Shown: positions 17,692-28,826 of the stretch, piece by piece
Position numbering within the stretch: position 1 is the stretch's first letter
How the letters are laid out: each line of letters opens with the position of its first letter
Assembly (NCBI RefSeq): GCF_030816195.1
Contig: NZ_JAUSXS010000001.1
Coordinates: 5,727,501-5,791,500, forward strand
Direction: 5' to 3'
DNA length: 64,000 bases
DNA from: Pseudomonas sp. W4I3
GTDB taxonomy: Bacteria; Pseudomonadota; Gammaproteobacteria; Pseudomonadales; Pseudomonadaceae
The notes under the pieces: generated by a model
What the model saw: the letters and a program-made list of their open reading frames with translations, nothing else
Told to the model about the DNA's origin: nothing
The model's database searches: none
Position numbers and translations under genes: made by a program

Positions 17692-19356
17692 ATGGCGTAC
17701 TACCGCACCCCTCATGACGTTACCGCGCTGCCCGCCTGGCAAGCGCTCAATCAACATCGCCAAGCCATGCAGGATTTCAGCATGCGCGAGGCGTTCAATG
17801 CCGACCCCCAGCGTTTCTCAGAATTCACCCTGAGCAGCTGCGGGCTTTTCCTCGATTACTCGAAAAATCTGATCACCCGCGAAACCCGCGACCTGCTGGT
17901 GGGCCTGGCCAACGAAGTCGGCCTCAAAGATGCGATCAACTCGCTGTATGCCGGCGAGCCAGTCAACTCCTCCGAAGGTCGCCCGGCGCTGCATACCGCC
18001 CTGCGCCGCCCGGTGGGCGACAAGTTGTCGGTCAACGGTGTGAACATCATGCCGGACGTGCACAAGGTGTTGAACCAGATCACTGACCTGGTCGGCCGCA
18101 TTCACGATGGCCTGTGGCGTGGTTACACCGAGAAGCCGATCACCGACGTGGTGAACATCGGCATCGGTGGTTCGTTCCTCGGCCCGGAGCTGGTCTCCGA
18201 AGCGCTGTTGTCCTACGCTCATAAAGGTGTGCGCTGCCATTACCTGGCGAACATCGACGGCAGCGAGTTCCACGAGCTGACCATGAAGCTGCGCGCCGAG
18301 ACCACCCTGTTCATTGTCTCGTCCAAGTCCTTCAACACCCTTGAAACCCTGAAGAATGCCCAGGCCGCTCGCGCCTGGTACTTGGCCCAGGGTGGCTCGG
18401 AAGCCGAGCTGTACCGCCACTTTATCGCCGTGTCGAGCAACAACGCAGCGGCCGTGGCGTTCGGTATCCGCGAAGAAAACATCTTCCCGATGTGGGACTG
18501 GGTCGGTGGGCGTTACTCGCTGTGGTCTGCGATTGGCTTGCCGATTGCGCTGGCAATCGGCATGTCCAACTTCAAGGAACTGCTGTCCGGTGCCTACACC
18601 ATGGACCAGCATTTCCAGAACGCCCCGTTCGAAGACAACATGCCGGTGCTGCTGGGCTTGCTGGGCGTATGGTATGGCAACTTCTGGGGCTCGCAGAGCC
18701 ACGCGATCCTGCCGTACGACCACTACCTGCGTAACATCACCAAGCACTTGCAGCAGCTGGACATGGAATCCAACGGCAAGAGCGTGCGCCAGGACGGCAC
18801 ACCGGTAGCCACCGACACCGGCCCGGTCATCTGGGGCGGCGTGGGCTGCAACGGGCAGCATGCTTATCATCAGTTGCTGCACCAAGGCACCCAACTGATT
18901 CCGGCCGACTTCATCGTGCCGATCGTGAGCTTCAACCCAGTCTCCGACCACCATCAGTGGCTGTACGCCAACTGCCTGTCCCAGAGCCAGGCACTGATGC
19001 TCGGCAAGACGCGCGCAGAAGCCGAAGCGGAGCTGCGCGAAAAAGGCATTCCGGAGGCCGACGTACAGAAACTGGCGCCTCACAAGGTGATTCCGGGCAA
19101 CCGTCCGAGCAACACGCTCGTGGTCGAACGCATCAGCCCACGTCGCCTGGGCGCGCTGGTCGCCATGTATGAGCACAAGGTGTTCGTGCAGAGCGTAATC
19201 TGGGGCATCAACGCCTTCGACCAATGGGGTGTCGAGCTGGGCAAGGAACTGGGCAAAGGCGTCTACAACCGCCTGACCGGCGCCGAAGAAACCTTGGCCG
19301 ATGATGCTTCCACCCAGGGCCTGATCAACTACTTCCGCGGTCGTCACCGCGGCTGA
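17692..19356 (+). CDS. pgi: Glucose-6-phosphate isomerase
   Basis: A 554-residue cytosolic enzyme interconverting glucose-6-P and fructose-6-P. Family blocks are NIGIGGSFLGPELV (phosphate loop), IVSSKSFNTLET, and the PGI signature around GGRYSLWSAIGLPIALAIG. The catalytic His/Lys region is near the C-terminus (KVFVQSVIWGINAFDQWGVE). It is preceded by a good ribosome site (AAAAAGGAAA). In pseudomonads, which lack phosphofructokinase, it works mainly in gluconeogenesis and sugar recycling. Confidence 0.97.
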   Translation: MAYYRTPHDVTALPAWQALNQHRQAMQDFSMREAFNADPQRFSEFTLSSCGLFLDYSKNLITRETRDLLVGLANEVGLKDAINSLYAGEPVNSSEGRPALHTALRRPVGDKLSVNGVNIMPDVHKVLNQITDLVGRIHDGLWRGYTEKPITDVVNIGIGGSFLGPELVSEALLSYAHKGVRCHYLANIDGSEFHELTMKLRAETTLFIVSSKSFNTLETLKNAQAARAWYLAQGGSEAELYRHFIAVSSNNAAAVAFGIREENIFPMWDWVGGRYSLWSAIGLPIALAIGMSNFKELLSGAYTMDQHFQNAPFEDNMPVLLGLLGVWYGNFWGSQSHAILPYDHYLRNITKHLQQLDMESNGKSVRQDGTPVATDTGPVIWGGVGCNGQHAYHQLLHQGTQLIPADFIVPIVSFNPVSDHHQWLYANCLSQSQALMLGKTRAEAEAELREKGIPEADVQKLAPHKVIPGNRPSNTLVVERISPRRLGALVAMYEHKVFVQSVIWGINAFDQWGVELGKELGKGVYNRLTGAEETLADDASTQGLINYFRGRHRG

Positions 19357-19368
19357 TCCAGGTAGTGA

Positions 19369-19398
19369 AAGGCCAATGTCCGTTCGGACATTGGCCTT
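19369..19398 (+). terminator. pgi hairpin
   Basis: A perfect 13-bp stem, AAGGCCAATGTCC with its complement, around a GTTC loop. No T-run follows. Confidence 0.6.
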
Positions 19399-19461
19399 GA
19401 ACCCTCACACATCAGGGTGCATCTTTATGACTTGTCGCCAAAACAAGAATAAGGAGCGCTC

Positions 19462-21399
<1,938 letters not shown>

Positions 21400-21411
21400 C
21401 CTCGAAATAAC

Positions 21412-21433
21412 CCCCGGCCTGTTCAGGCCGGGG
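21412..21433 (+). terminator. acsB hairpin
   Basis: CCCCGGCCT-GTTC-AGGCCGGGG: a perfect nine-base-pair GC stem with a tetraloop. It is followed by CTGTT rather than a T-run. Confidence 0.6.
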
Positions 21434-21489
21434 CTGTTAAACTGCGCGACCGCAATTGTCCTCATTTACCTGCAAGCAAGGCGCGCTCC

Positions 21490-22506
21490 ATGACTCCCTT
21501 GAACCAGGCGCTGCGCGCCGCCCTCGATCATCGCCAAGACCTGATCAGTGAACTGCATGCCCAGGGGACTGACTGCTACCGATTGTTCCACGGCAGCCAG
21601 GAAGGCGCCGGCGGCCTGACGATCGATCGCTACGGCCCGCAATTATTGGTGCAAAGCTTTCACCAATCCCTGGAGCGCGCTGATCTGTTGGACCTGCACC
21701 AACTGATCAACCAATACATGGGCCTGGAATTGCTGCTGGTGTACAACGACCGCTCCCGTGGCAACTCGCGGATCGACCGAGAAGACACCGTCTACCGCGC
21801 CGAACCTGCCGCGCTGGAAGATCTGGTTGGTCACGAATGGGGCCTCAACTACCGTGTCCGCGGGCGCCATGCCGGGCAGGATCCGCTGCTGTTCCTTGAT
21901 CTGCGCAACACCCGCGGCTGGGTCAAGGCGCACTGCGCCGGTAAAAGCGTACTCAACTTGTTCGCCTACACCTGTGGCGTCGGCTTGAGCGCGGCGGCGG
22001 GCGGCGCGCGCGAAGTCTGCAACCTGGACTTTGCCGAGGGGAACCTGGCGGTCGGTCGCGAGAACGGCCTGCTCAACCCGCAGTTGCCGACCATGGAGTT
22101 TGTACAGTCCGATTACTTCCCTGCAATCCGCCAACTGGCCGGCCTCGCCATCACTCAGCGCCGTGGCCAGAAATTGCCCAGCTACCCGCGCCTGGAACAG
22201 CGCCAGTATGACCTGGTGCTGCTCGATCCCCCCGCCTGGGCCAAAAGCGCCTTCGGCACCGTCGACCTGTTGCGTGACTACCAAAGTCTGCTCAAACCCG
22301 CCTTGTTGGCCACCGCCGATAATGGCGTACTCATTTGCTGCAACAACCTGGCGAAAGTGAGCATGGATGACTGGCGCGAACAGGTGCTGCGTTGCGCCGA
22401 AAAAGCCGGTCGCCCCGTGCGCGATTGGCAGGTGATGGCGCCGGGAGCGGACTTCCCGTCGAAAGACCAACAGCCTCCGCTGAAGACCCTGATCCTGCAA
22501 TTGTAG
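21490..22506 (+). CDS. Class I SAM-dependent methyltransferase (RlmI/RlmK-like)
   Basis: A 338-residue protein of the COG1092 rRNA cytosine-C5 methyltransferase type. An N-terminal substrate/EEHEE-like domain (GGLTIDRYG) precedes the SAM-binding block VLNLFAYTCGVGLSAAAGGA. LDPPAWAKSAFG follows, the DPPxx motif near the catalytic site, and CCNN at the end. It probably methylates an rRNA base or a similar substrate. It lacks a clear PUA domain, so it is not a straightforward RlmI orthologue. It stands alone between hairpins. Confidence 0.85.
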   Translation: MTPLNQALRAALDHRQDLISELHAQGTDCYRLFHGSQEGAGGLTIDRYGPQLLVQSFHQSLERADLLDLHQLINQYMGLELLLVYNDRSRGNSRIDREDTVYRAEPAALEDLVGHEWGLNYRVRGRHAGQDPLLFLDLRNTRGWVKAHCAGKSVLNLFAYTCGVGLSAAAGGAREVCNLDFAEGNLAVGRENGLLNPQLPTMEFVQSDYFPAIRQLAGLAITQRRGQKLPSYPRLEQRQYDLVLLDPPAWAKSAFGTVDLLRDYQSLLKPALLATADNGVLICCNNLAKVSMDDWREQVLRCAEKAGRPVRDWQVMAPGADFPSKDQQPPLKTLILQL

Positions 22507-22581
22507 GAAGTTTCCCAAGGCCCGCTGTTCTTCGGAACCGAAATCACGTGCCATACTCCAAGGCACTCTCGTTCGACATAG

Positions 22582-25527
22582 ATGGCGTCACCCATGCCCA
22601 AAGGATTGACCCGCGCCCTAGGCGCCTTGTTGACTGCCCTTGCGTTGTACAGCTTGCTGGGCTTTCTGATTCTTCCCGGCATTGCCCTTCGCATTGCCAA
22701 CCAGCAGTTGGCCAACTACGCGACGGTACCGGCGCGTATCGAGCGTATCGAGCTCAACCCGTTCAGCCTGGAGCTGACGCTATGGGGGCTGAAGATCGGT
22801 GAACCCGGCAAGGAACAGCTGGGCTTCGCGCGCCTCTATGCCAATCTGCAGATTGACAGCCTATGGACCCGCGCGCTGCACCTGGCCGATGTGCAACTGG
22901 AACAACCCAAGACCGAATTACTCTTCGACAAGTCCGGCCAGTTGAACCTGGCGCAGCTGTTCAAATTGCCTGCGAGCGAGCCGACCCCGGCCGATCCCGA
23001 CGCCAAGCCCTTCCCGCTGCGTATCGACAGCATCAAGCTGGCGGGCGGTTATGTGCACTTCGAGGACCTGCGTCCCAGCGAACCCATCGAATTTCTCTAC
23101 GACAAACTCGACTTCGAACTGAAGAACCTCAGTACATTGCCGGAAGATAACGCCGACATGACGTTGGTGGCCGCAGGCCCCGCGGGCGGGCAGATCGACT
23201 GGAAGGGCAACTTCAGCCTGGTGCCGATCACCTCACAAGGTTCGCTCAAAGTCACCGACGGCAAGATGAAAGCCTGGTGGCCGTATGTGCGCGATGCCCT
23301 GCCGCTGGTGCTTGAGGACGGCGTGCTTAATTTCAGCACCGACTACACCTTCAGCCTGGCCAAAGAGACCGAACTGAACCTGACCAACACCACCGCCAGC
23401 ATCGCGCCTTTCGCAATCAAGGCGCCGGATGGTCGACCTTTGGCACGCTTGGAACGCCTGGACGTCAGCGAGACCACGGTGGACCTCGCCAAGCAGAAGG
23501 TGGTGATCGGCAAGATCCGCAGCAACAAACTGGAAACCTGGGCAGCCCGCGAAGCCGATGGGCAGCTCGACTGGCAGAAGCTGTTCGCCAGCCAACCCGC
23601 CAAGCCGGCCAAGGCGCCGGAGCCTGCCTCTGCCCCCGCAACCGCCGATTCGCCTGAAGCGAAACCGGCCGCGCCGAACAAGCCCTGGCAAGTGCTGCTC
23701 AAGGACGTGCAACTGCGCAACTATCAGGTGCACCTGGCCGACCGCCAGGCCAAGCCTGCGGTAGCACTGGAGCTGGGCCCGTTGAACGTCGACGTGCAGA
23801 ATTTCGACAGCCTCAACCAGAGCCCTTTTACCTTGAAGGTCGACACCGGCCTGGGCAAGCAAGGCAAGATCCAGGCAACCGGCGAGGTCAACCTCAATCC
23901 GGTCAGCGCCAAGCTGAAAGTGAACACCCAGGACATCGACCTGCGCGTCGCCCAATCCTATATCAGCCCGTTCATTCGCCTGGAACTGCGCAGCGGCATG
24001 CTGGGCAGCAATCTGGATGTAAACCTCAAAAGCACCGAACCGCTGGCCCTTCAGGTCACCGGCCGGGCGCAGGTGGATCAGCTGCACACGCTCGACACCC
24101 TTAAGTCTCGTGATTTCCTCAAGTGGCAGCGCCTGGTGTTGGAAGGCGTGAACTACCAGCATGGCGACAGCCTGACGATCGATAAGGTCAACCTGCTGCA
24201 ACCCTATGCGCGCTTCATGATCAATGACGACCGCACCACCAACATTGACGACCTGCTGATTCCGCAGCCCGCCGACAGCGGTGCCAAGTCTTCTGCCAAG
24301 CCGGCAGCGAGCAAAGACAAGCCGCTGGGTATCCGCATCGGGCAGATCGCGATCAACGACGGCTCGGCCAATTTCGCCGACTTCAGCCTCACGCCCAACT
24401 TCGCCACTGCGATTCAACAGCTCAACGGCCAGATCGGCACCATCGACAGCCGCCAAGCCAAGCCGGCCAGCGTCGACATCAAGGGCAAGGTGGACCGCTA
24501 CGCACCGGTGACCATCAAGGGCAGCGTGAACCCCTTTGACCCGATGGCCGCGCTGGACATCGCGACCAGCTTCAAACGTGTCGAGCTGACCACCCTGACG
24601 CCGTACTCAGGCAAATTTGCCGGTTTTCGCATCCGCAAAGGTCGCCTGAACCTGGACTTGCATTACATGATCACCAAAGGTCAGTTGAAGGCTGAGAACA
24701 AGGTGGTGGTCGAGCAATTGCAACTGGGTGAGAAGGTCGACAGCGCCGACGCCGTGGACTTGCCGATTCGCTTGGCAATTGCCCTGCTCAAGGACAGCGA
24801 CGGCAAGATTTCCATCGAACTGCCGGTGACCGGTGATTTGAACAACCCACAATTCAGCGTGATGCCGATTGTGTGGCAAACCCTGCGTAACCTCGTGGTG
24901 CGTGCGGCGACGGCGCCGTTCAAGTTCATTGGCGGGCTGGTGACCGGCGGGGGCTCGGAAGACCTGGGCAATGTCTCGTTCGCCGCAGGCTCGAGCGAAC
25001 TGAACAAAGACGCCGAAGGCGCCCTCAACACGCTGGCCAAGGCGCTCAAGGAACGCCCTGCCCTGCGCCTGGAGATCGAAGGCACTGCCGCTGCCAGCAG
25101 TGACGGTCCGTTCCTGGCGGCACAACGGCTTGAGCGTGAATACCAATACAACTACTACAAGATCCTGCAGCGTCGCGGCGATAAAGTGCCGGCTCAGGCA
25201 TCATTGCTTGTCGTGCCGGAGAAGGAAAAGGCGCCGTTGCTGGAAGGCATCTACCGCACCCGTCTGAAGCAACAGCCACCGGCCGAGTGGAAGGACTTGG
25301 GTAACGATGAGCGCACCGCCAAGCTCAAGGATGGCGTGATCAAGTTCTGGAGTGGCAGCGACGTGCTTCTGCGCCAACTGGGCCAGGACCGAGCCAGTAC
25401 CATCAAGGACTATTTGGTGGATAAGGCTCAGCTGGAAGACGACCGCGTGTACTTCATTGATGCGCAGCTGGGACAGGCTGAGAAGGATGGTCGGGTCGTT
25501 ACGCCGATGCACTTGGATGCCGAGTAA
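22582..25527 (+). CDS. DUF748 / AsmA-like giant envelope protein
   Basis: A 981-residue protein with one N-terminal membrane anchor (ALGALLTALALYSLLGFLIL). A long periplasmic region follows, made of repeated beta-rich AsmA/DUF748 segments (VPARIERIELNPFSLELTLWGL is the hallmark start). Low-complexity Pro/Ala linkers lie near residues 340-370 and 565-580. The last about 160 residues resemble an OmpA-type module (SSELNKDAEGALNTLAKAL, LRLEIEGTA). AsmA-like proteins act in envelope lipid transport. That function is known for relatives such as TamB and YhdP and is only inferred here. The start could also be the ATG at 22594. No neighbouring gene appears co-transcribed. Confidence 0.85.
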   Translation: MASPMPKGLTRALGALLTALALYSLLGFLILPGIALRIANQQLANYATVPARIERIELNPFSLELTLWGLKIGEPGKEQLGFARLYANLQIDSLWTRALHLADVQLEQPKTELLFDKSGQLNLAQLFKLPASEPTPADPDAKPFPLRIDSIKLAGGYVHFEDLRPSEPIEFLYDKLDFELKNLSTLPEDNADMTLVAAGPAGGQIDWKGNFSLVPITSQGSLKVTDGKMKAWWPYVRDALPLVLEDGVLNFSTDYTFSLAKETELNLTNTTASIAPFAIKAPDGRPLARLERLDVSETTVDLAKQKVVIGKIRSNKLETWAAREADGQLDWQKLFASQPAKPAKAPEPASAPATADSPEAKPAAPNKPWQVLLKDVQLRNYQVHLADRQAKPAVALELGPLNVDVQNFDSLNQSPFTLKVDTGLGKQGKIQATGEVNLNPVSAKLKVNTQDIDLRVAQSYISPFIRLELRSGMLGSNLDVNLKSTEPLALQVTGRAQVDQLHTLDTLKSRDFLKWQRLVLEGVNYQHGDSLTIDKVNLLQPYARFMINDDRTTNIDDLLIPQPADSGAKSSAKPAASKDKPLGIRIGQIAINDGSANFADFSLTPNFATAIQQLNGQIGTIDSRQAKPASVDIKGKVDRYAPVTIKGSVNPFDPMAALDIATSFKRVELTTLTPYSGKFAGFRIRKGRLNLDLHYMITKGQLKAENKVVVEQLQLGEKVDSADAVDLPIRLAIALLKDSDGKISIELPVTGDLNNPQFSVMPIVWQTLRNLVVRAATAPFKFIGGLVTGGGSEDLGNVSFAAGSSELNKDAEGALNTLAKALKERPALRLEIEGTAAASSDGPFLAAQRLEREYQYNYYKILQRRGDKVPAQASLLVVPEKEKAPLLEGIYRTRLKQQPPAEWKDLGNDERTAKLKDGVIKFWSGSDVLLRQLGQDRASTIKDYLVDKAQLEDDRVYFIDAQLGQAEKDGRVVTPMHLDAE

Positions 25528-25532
25528 CCCCA

Positions 25533-25621
25533 TGTGGGAGGGGGCTTGCTCCCGATAGCGGTAGATCAGTCAATTATATTTTGACTGTGACACCGCTATC
25601 GGGAGCAAGCCCCCTCCCACA
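25533..25621. repeat. REPIN with 30-bp perfect arms
   Basis: A perfect 30-bp inverted repeat: 25533-25562 against 25592-25621, each starting TGTGGGAGGGGGCTTGCTCC or its inverse. Within the 29-base spacer a second perfect repeat, CAGTCAA (25567-25573) with TTGACTG (25581-25587), would extend the stem. Each arm also contains a GGGAGCAAGC-type REP core, different from the REPIN at 15489. A nearly uninterrupted cruciform is possible. Confidence 0.88.
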
Positions 25622-25665
25622 TTGTGATGCCGCGTCTGGCCGGCAAATTATGGCGCCCAAATAGA

Positions 25666-25695
25666 ACAGGCCCCGACACAAGTGCCGGGGCCTGT
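25666..25695 (-). terminator. Terminator-like hairpin beyond the BON gene
   Basis: ACAGGCCCCG pairs with CGGGGCCTGT around a ten-base loop. In the minus direction it is followed by TTCTATTT. It probably ends the BON transcript, about 105 bp past the stop codon. Confidence 0.6.
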
Positions 25696-25800
25696 AATGA
25701 CCACATCCGTGTGGTCGGTCGCATGAACTCCAGAGGTGCCTCGGGTGGATATCTAACTCACCCTAAGCCGCCGCTATCCGGTTCAGACGAAACCTGTGGG

Positions 25801-26421
25801 TTACTCTGCTTTCAGGCCATCAGCCGATACAGCTTTAACGCCTTTGATTTTCTTGGTGATCGCAACAGCAGTTTCTTTCTGCGCGGCGGTCACTGCGGTA
25901 GGGGACGACAGCGAAACTACGCCCTTGTTGGTTTCAACCTTGATGTCGGTGCCAGGAATACCTTTCTCGGTAACCAGGTCAGCCTTCACTTTGGTGGTGA
26001 TCCAGGTGTCGCTAGTCGCCTCTCCAGCGTTGTGGGCTGCGCCTTTGGTTTTATCGATACCGTCAGCCTTGGTAGCGCCGCCAGCCAGCAGGCCGTCTGC
26101 GGAAACTGCAGTCACGCCTTTGATTTTTTTGGTGATGGCTACGGCGGTCGCTTTCTGCGAATCCGAGATAGCAACCTCGGAAGACAGGGAAACCACGCCT
26201 TTGTTGGTTTCAACCTTGATGTCCGAACCTGGGATGCCTTTTTCAGTCAGCAGGTCAGCTTTGACTTTAGTGGTGATCCAAGTGTCCGAGGTAGACTCTT
26301 TGGCTTTGGTCACTTCACCTGCCGCCAAGGTCATCGGGGCTTGGGAAGTCTGAGCAAAGGCTACGTTAGCACCCATGGCCAGAGTCAGAGCGGTAGCAGT
26401 AGCGAGAGCGAACTTCTTCAT
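25801..26421 (-). CDS. BON-domain periplasmic protein (OsmY-like)
   Basis: A 206-residue exported protein with a signal peptide (MKKFALATATALTLAMGANV, cleaved after AFA) and two BON domains of about 65 residues each. The repeats are nearly identical in their core (SDTWITTKVKADLLTEKGIP and the same with VTEK), each ending in an AVAITKKIKGV...AVSADGL helix. BON domains bind phospholipids, and OsmY-type proteins protect the envelope under osmotic stress. The near identity of the repeats at DNA level suggests recent duplication or conversion. Upstream is a sigma-54-like promoter and a long inverted repeat. The ribosome site CAGGAG precedes the ATG. Confidence 0.88.
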   Translation of the reverse strand: MKKFALATATALTLAMGANVAFAQTSQAPMTLAAGEVTKAKESTSDTWITTKVKADLLTEKGIPGSDIKVETNKGVVSLSSEVAISDSQKATAVAITKKIKGVTAVSADGLLAGGATKADGIDKTKGAAHNAGEATSDTWITTKVKADLVTEKGIPGTDIKVETNKGVVSLSSPTAVTAAQKETAVAITKKIKGVKAVSADGLKAE

Positions 26422-26493
26422 ACGAGTAACTCCTGTTTTATTAAAAGTCTGCAGTTCATAAAAATCTTAGTGCTGCAGCGCTGACAGGGATAT

Positions 26494-26510
26494 TGCAGGC
26501 AGTGTGCCAA
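26494..26510 (-). promoter_or_regulatory. Sigma-54-like promoter of the BON gene
   Basis: On the minus strand TTGGCAC-ACTGC-CTGCA has GG and GC exactly ten bases apart and matches the TTGGCAC half of the consensus completely. The predicted start is near 26483, about 60 nt before the ATG. It is close to the crcZ promoter sequence in this same window. Confidence 0.6.
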
Positions 26511-26576
26511 GTCGGCACTCAGCAAAAAACCCTTATAAAACAGAAGCTTATAAAACATGCCGTTTTTCGGAATCGT

Positions 26577-26616
26577 GCAACTTGCATGAAGCCCATCGTG
26601 CCTGCATGCAAGTTGC
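26577..26616. promoter_or_regulatory. 12-bp perfect inverted repeat, possible activator site
   Basis: GCAACTTGCATG (26577-26588) and CATGCAAGTTGC (26605-26616), 16 bases apart. It lies about 94-133 bp upstream of the predicted sigma-54 start, where enhancer-binding proteins usually bind. Between it and the promoter are two direct copies of CTTATAAAACA (26532-26542 and 26547-26557). Confidence 0.5.
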
Positions 26617-26667
26617 GGCTTTTGGGGTGGGGCTAAACGGCTGATTCTGCTCCACTTTCTTGCGCGC

Positions 26668-26698
26668 ATAAAAAAAGGACTCCGAAGAGTCCTTTTTT
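26668..26698 (-). terminator. pnp terminator
   Basis: In the minus direction AAAAAAGGACTC-TTCG-GAGTCCTTTTTT: a stable stem with a TTCG loop and a T-run, just past the pnp stop. Confidence 0.92.
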
Positions 26699-26720
26699 CA
26701 GCTTGAAGCTTTAGGGGTGA

Positions 26721-28826
26721 TTAAACGCCCGAAGCCTTGGCTGCTGCTACGTCCTTGATGGACAGTTTGATACGGCCGCGGTTGTCCACGTCCAGTACCA
26801 GCACTTCCACTTCCTGGCCTTCTTTGAGAATGTCGGTCACTTTCTCAACGCGAGCGTCGCTCAGCATGGAGATATGAACCAGACCGTCTTTGCCCGGCAG
26901 GATGTTGACGAATGCGCCGAAGTCGACGATGCGCTCAACCTTACCGACATAGATCTTGCCGATCTCGGCCTCAGCGGTGATACCCAGGACGCGCTGGCGT
27001 GCAGCTTCAGCCGCTTCCTTGGTTTCGCCGAAGATCTTGATCGAACCGTCGTCTTCGATATCGATCGAAGCCTTGGTTTCTTCACAGATCGCACGAATGG
27101 TCGCGCCGCCTTTACCGATGACATCACGGATTTTGTCGGTGTCGATTTTCATCGCGATCATGGTCGGAGCATTTTCCGACAGCTCGGTACGCGACTGACC
27201 AATGATCTGGTTCATCTGGCCGAGGATATTCAGGCGCGCTTCCAGGGCTTGGCCCAGGGCGATCTCCATGATCTCTTCGGTGATGCCCTTGATCTTGATG
27301 TCCATCTGCAGCGCGGTCACGCCTTTGGCGGTACCGGCTACTTTGAAGTCCATGTCGCCCAGGTGGTCTTCGTCGCCCAGGATGTCGGTCAGGATGGCGA
27401 ACTTCTCGCCTTCTTTAACCAGACCCATGGCGATACCGGCAACCGGCGCCTTCATCGGCACACCAGCGTCCATCAGCGCCAGAGAAGCACCGCAAACGGA
27501 AGCCATGGAGCTGGAGCCGTTGGACTCGGTGATTTCCGACACCACACGGATGGTGTAAGGGAACACGTCGGCAGCCGGCAGCATCGCTGCGATCGAACGA
27601 CGGGCCAGACGGCCGTGACCGATTTCGCGACGACCAGCGCCACCCATGCGACCACACTCGCCCACCGAGAACGGAGGGAAGTTGTAGTGCAGCATGAACG
27701 GGTCTTTTTTCTCGCCTTCCAGGGTGTCCAGCAGTTGTGCGTCACGGGCAGTACCCAGTGTCGCGACAACCAGTGCCTGAGTTTCACCACGGGTGAACAG
27801 CGCCGAACCGTGAGTCTTCGGCAGAACGCCGACTTCGATGTTCAGTGGACGAACGGTGCGGGTGTCGCGACCGTCGATGCGAGGCTTGCCGTTAACGATG
27901 TTTTCGCGAACGGTGCGGTATTCGATTTCGCCGAAAGCCGCTTTGACTTCGCTGGAGGAAGGCTGGCCTTCTTCACCGGACAGCTTGGCCACGACCTGAT
28001 CCTTCAGCTCGCCCAGGCGAGCGTAACGGTCAGCCTTGACGGTGATGGTGTAAGCGTCGGAGATGGCAGCGCCGAATTCTGCGCGGATGGCGCCCAGCAG
28101 TGCGGTGGCTTCTGGCTGTGGAGCCCAGGTCCAGGTTGGCTTGGCCGCTTCGGCGGCAAGTTCCTTGACGGCGTTGATCACAACCTGGAACTCGTCGTGA
28201 GCAAACAGTACGGCGCCCAGCATCTGGTCTTCGGTCAGCTCTTTGGCTTCCGATTCAACCATCAAGACGGCTTCGGAGGTACCGGCAACGACCATGTCCA
28301 GGCTCGAAGCTTTCTGCTGCTCGTAAGTCGGGTTCAGCAGGTAGCCGGTGCTTTCGTGGAAAGCCACACGAGCTGCGCCGATCGGGCCATCGAAAGGAAT
28401 GCCGGAGATGGCCAGGGCAGCCGAAGTACCGATCATTGCAGCGATGTCCGGATCGGTCTTTTTGCTGGTGGAGACGACGGTGCAGACAACCTGCACTTCG
28501 TTCATGAAGCCTTCTGGGAACAGCGGACGGATCGGACGGTCGATCAGTCGGGAAGTCAGGGTTTCTTTCTCGGAAGGACGGCCTTCACGCTTGAAGAAAC
28601 CGCCAGGGATCTTACCGGCAGCGTAAGTCTTTTCCTGGTAGTGAACGGACAGAGGGAAAAAGCCTTTGCTCGGGTCAGCGGTCTTGGCGCCAACCACGGT
28701 CACCAATACGGTAACGTCGTCGTCAACGGTAACCAGCACTGCGCCGGAGGCTTGACGGGCGATACGGCCTGTCTCGAGGGTAACGGTCGACTGACCGAAC
28801 TGGAATTTTTTGATAACCGGGTTCAC
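26721..28826 (-). CDS. pnp: Polynucleotide phosphorylase
   Basis: A 701-residue 3'-5' exoribonuclease that degrades RNA phosphorolytically, usually in the degradosome. Order of domains: two RNase PH repeats flanking a helical domain, then a KH domain (MIAMKIDTDKIRDVIGKGG, about residue 555) and an S1 domain (EIGKIYVGKVERIVDFGAFV) near the C-terminus. The start is GTG at 28826 with GGTAGGA upstream. The 196-bp gap to rpsO contains GC-rich inverted sequence near 28948-28981, the position of the RNase III/PNPase autoregulatory stem in other bacteria. This is inference from position. Confidence 0.97.
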   Translation of the reverse strand: MNPVIKKFQFGQSTVTLETGRIARQASGAVLVTVDDDVTVLVTVVGAKTADPSKGFFPLSVHYQEKTYAAGKIPGGFFKREGRPSEKETLTSRLIDRPIRPLFPEGFMNEVQVVCTVVSTSKKTDPDIAAMIGTSAALAISGIPFDGPIGAARVAFHESTGYLLNPTYEQQKASSLDMVVAGTSEAVLMVESEAKELTEDQMLGAVLFAHDEFQVVINAVKELAAEAAKPTWTWAPQPEATALLGAIRAEFGAAISDAYTITVKADRYARLGELKDQVVAKLSGEEGQPSSSEVKAAFGEIEYRTVRENIVNGKPRIDGRDTRTVRPLNIEVGVLPKTHGSALFTRGETQALVVATLGTARDAQLLDTLEGEKKDPFMLHYNFPPFSVGECGRMGGAGRREIGHGRLARRSIAAMLPAADVFPYTIRVVSEITESNGSSSMASVCGASLALMDAGVPMKAPVAGIAMGLVKEGEKFAILTDILGDEDHLGDMDFKVAGTAKGVTALQMDIKIKGITEEIMEIALGQALEARLNILGQMNQIIGQSRTELSENAPTMIAMKIDTDKIRDVIGKGGATIRAICEETKASIDIEDDGSIKIFGETKEAAEAARQRVLGITAEAEIGKIYVGKVERIVDFGAFVNILPGKDGLVHISMLSDARVEKVTDILKEGQEVEVLVLDVDNRGRIKLSIKDVAAAKASGV

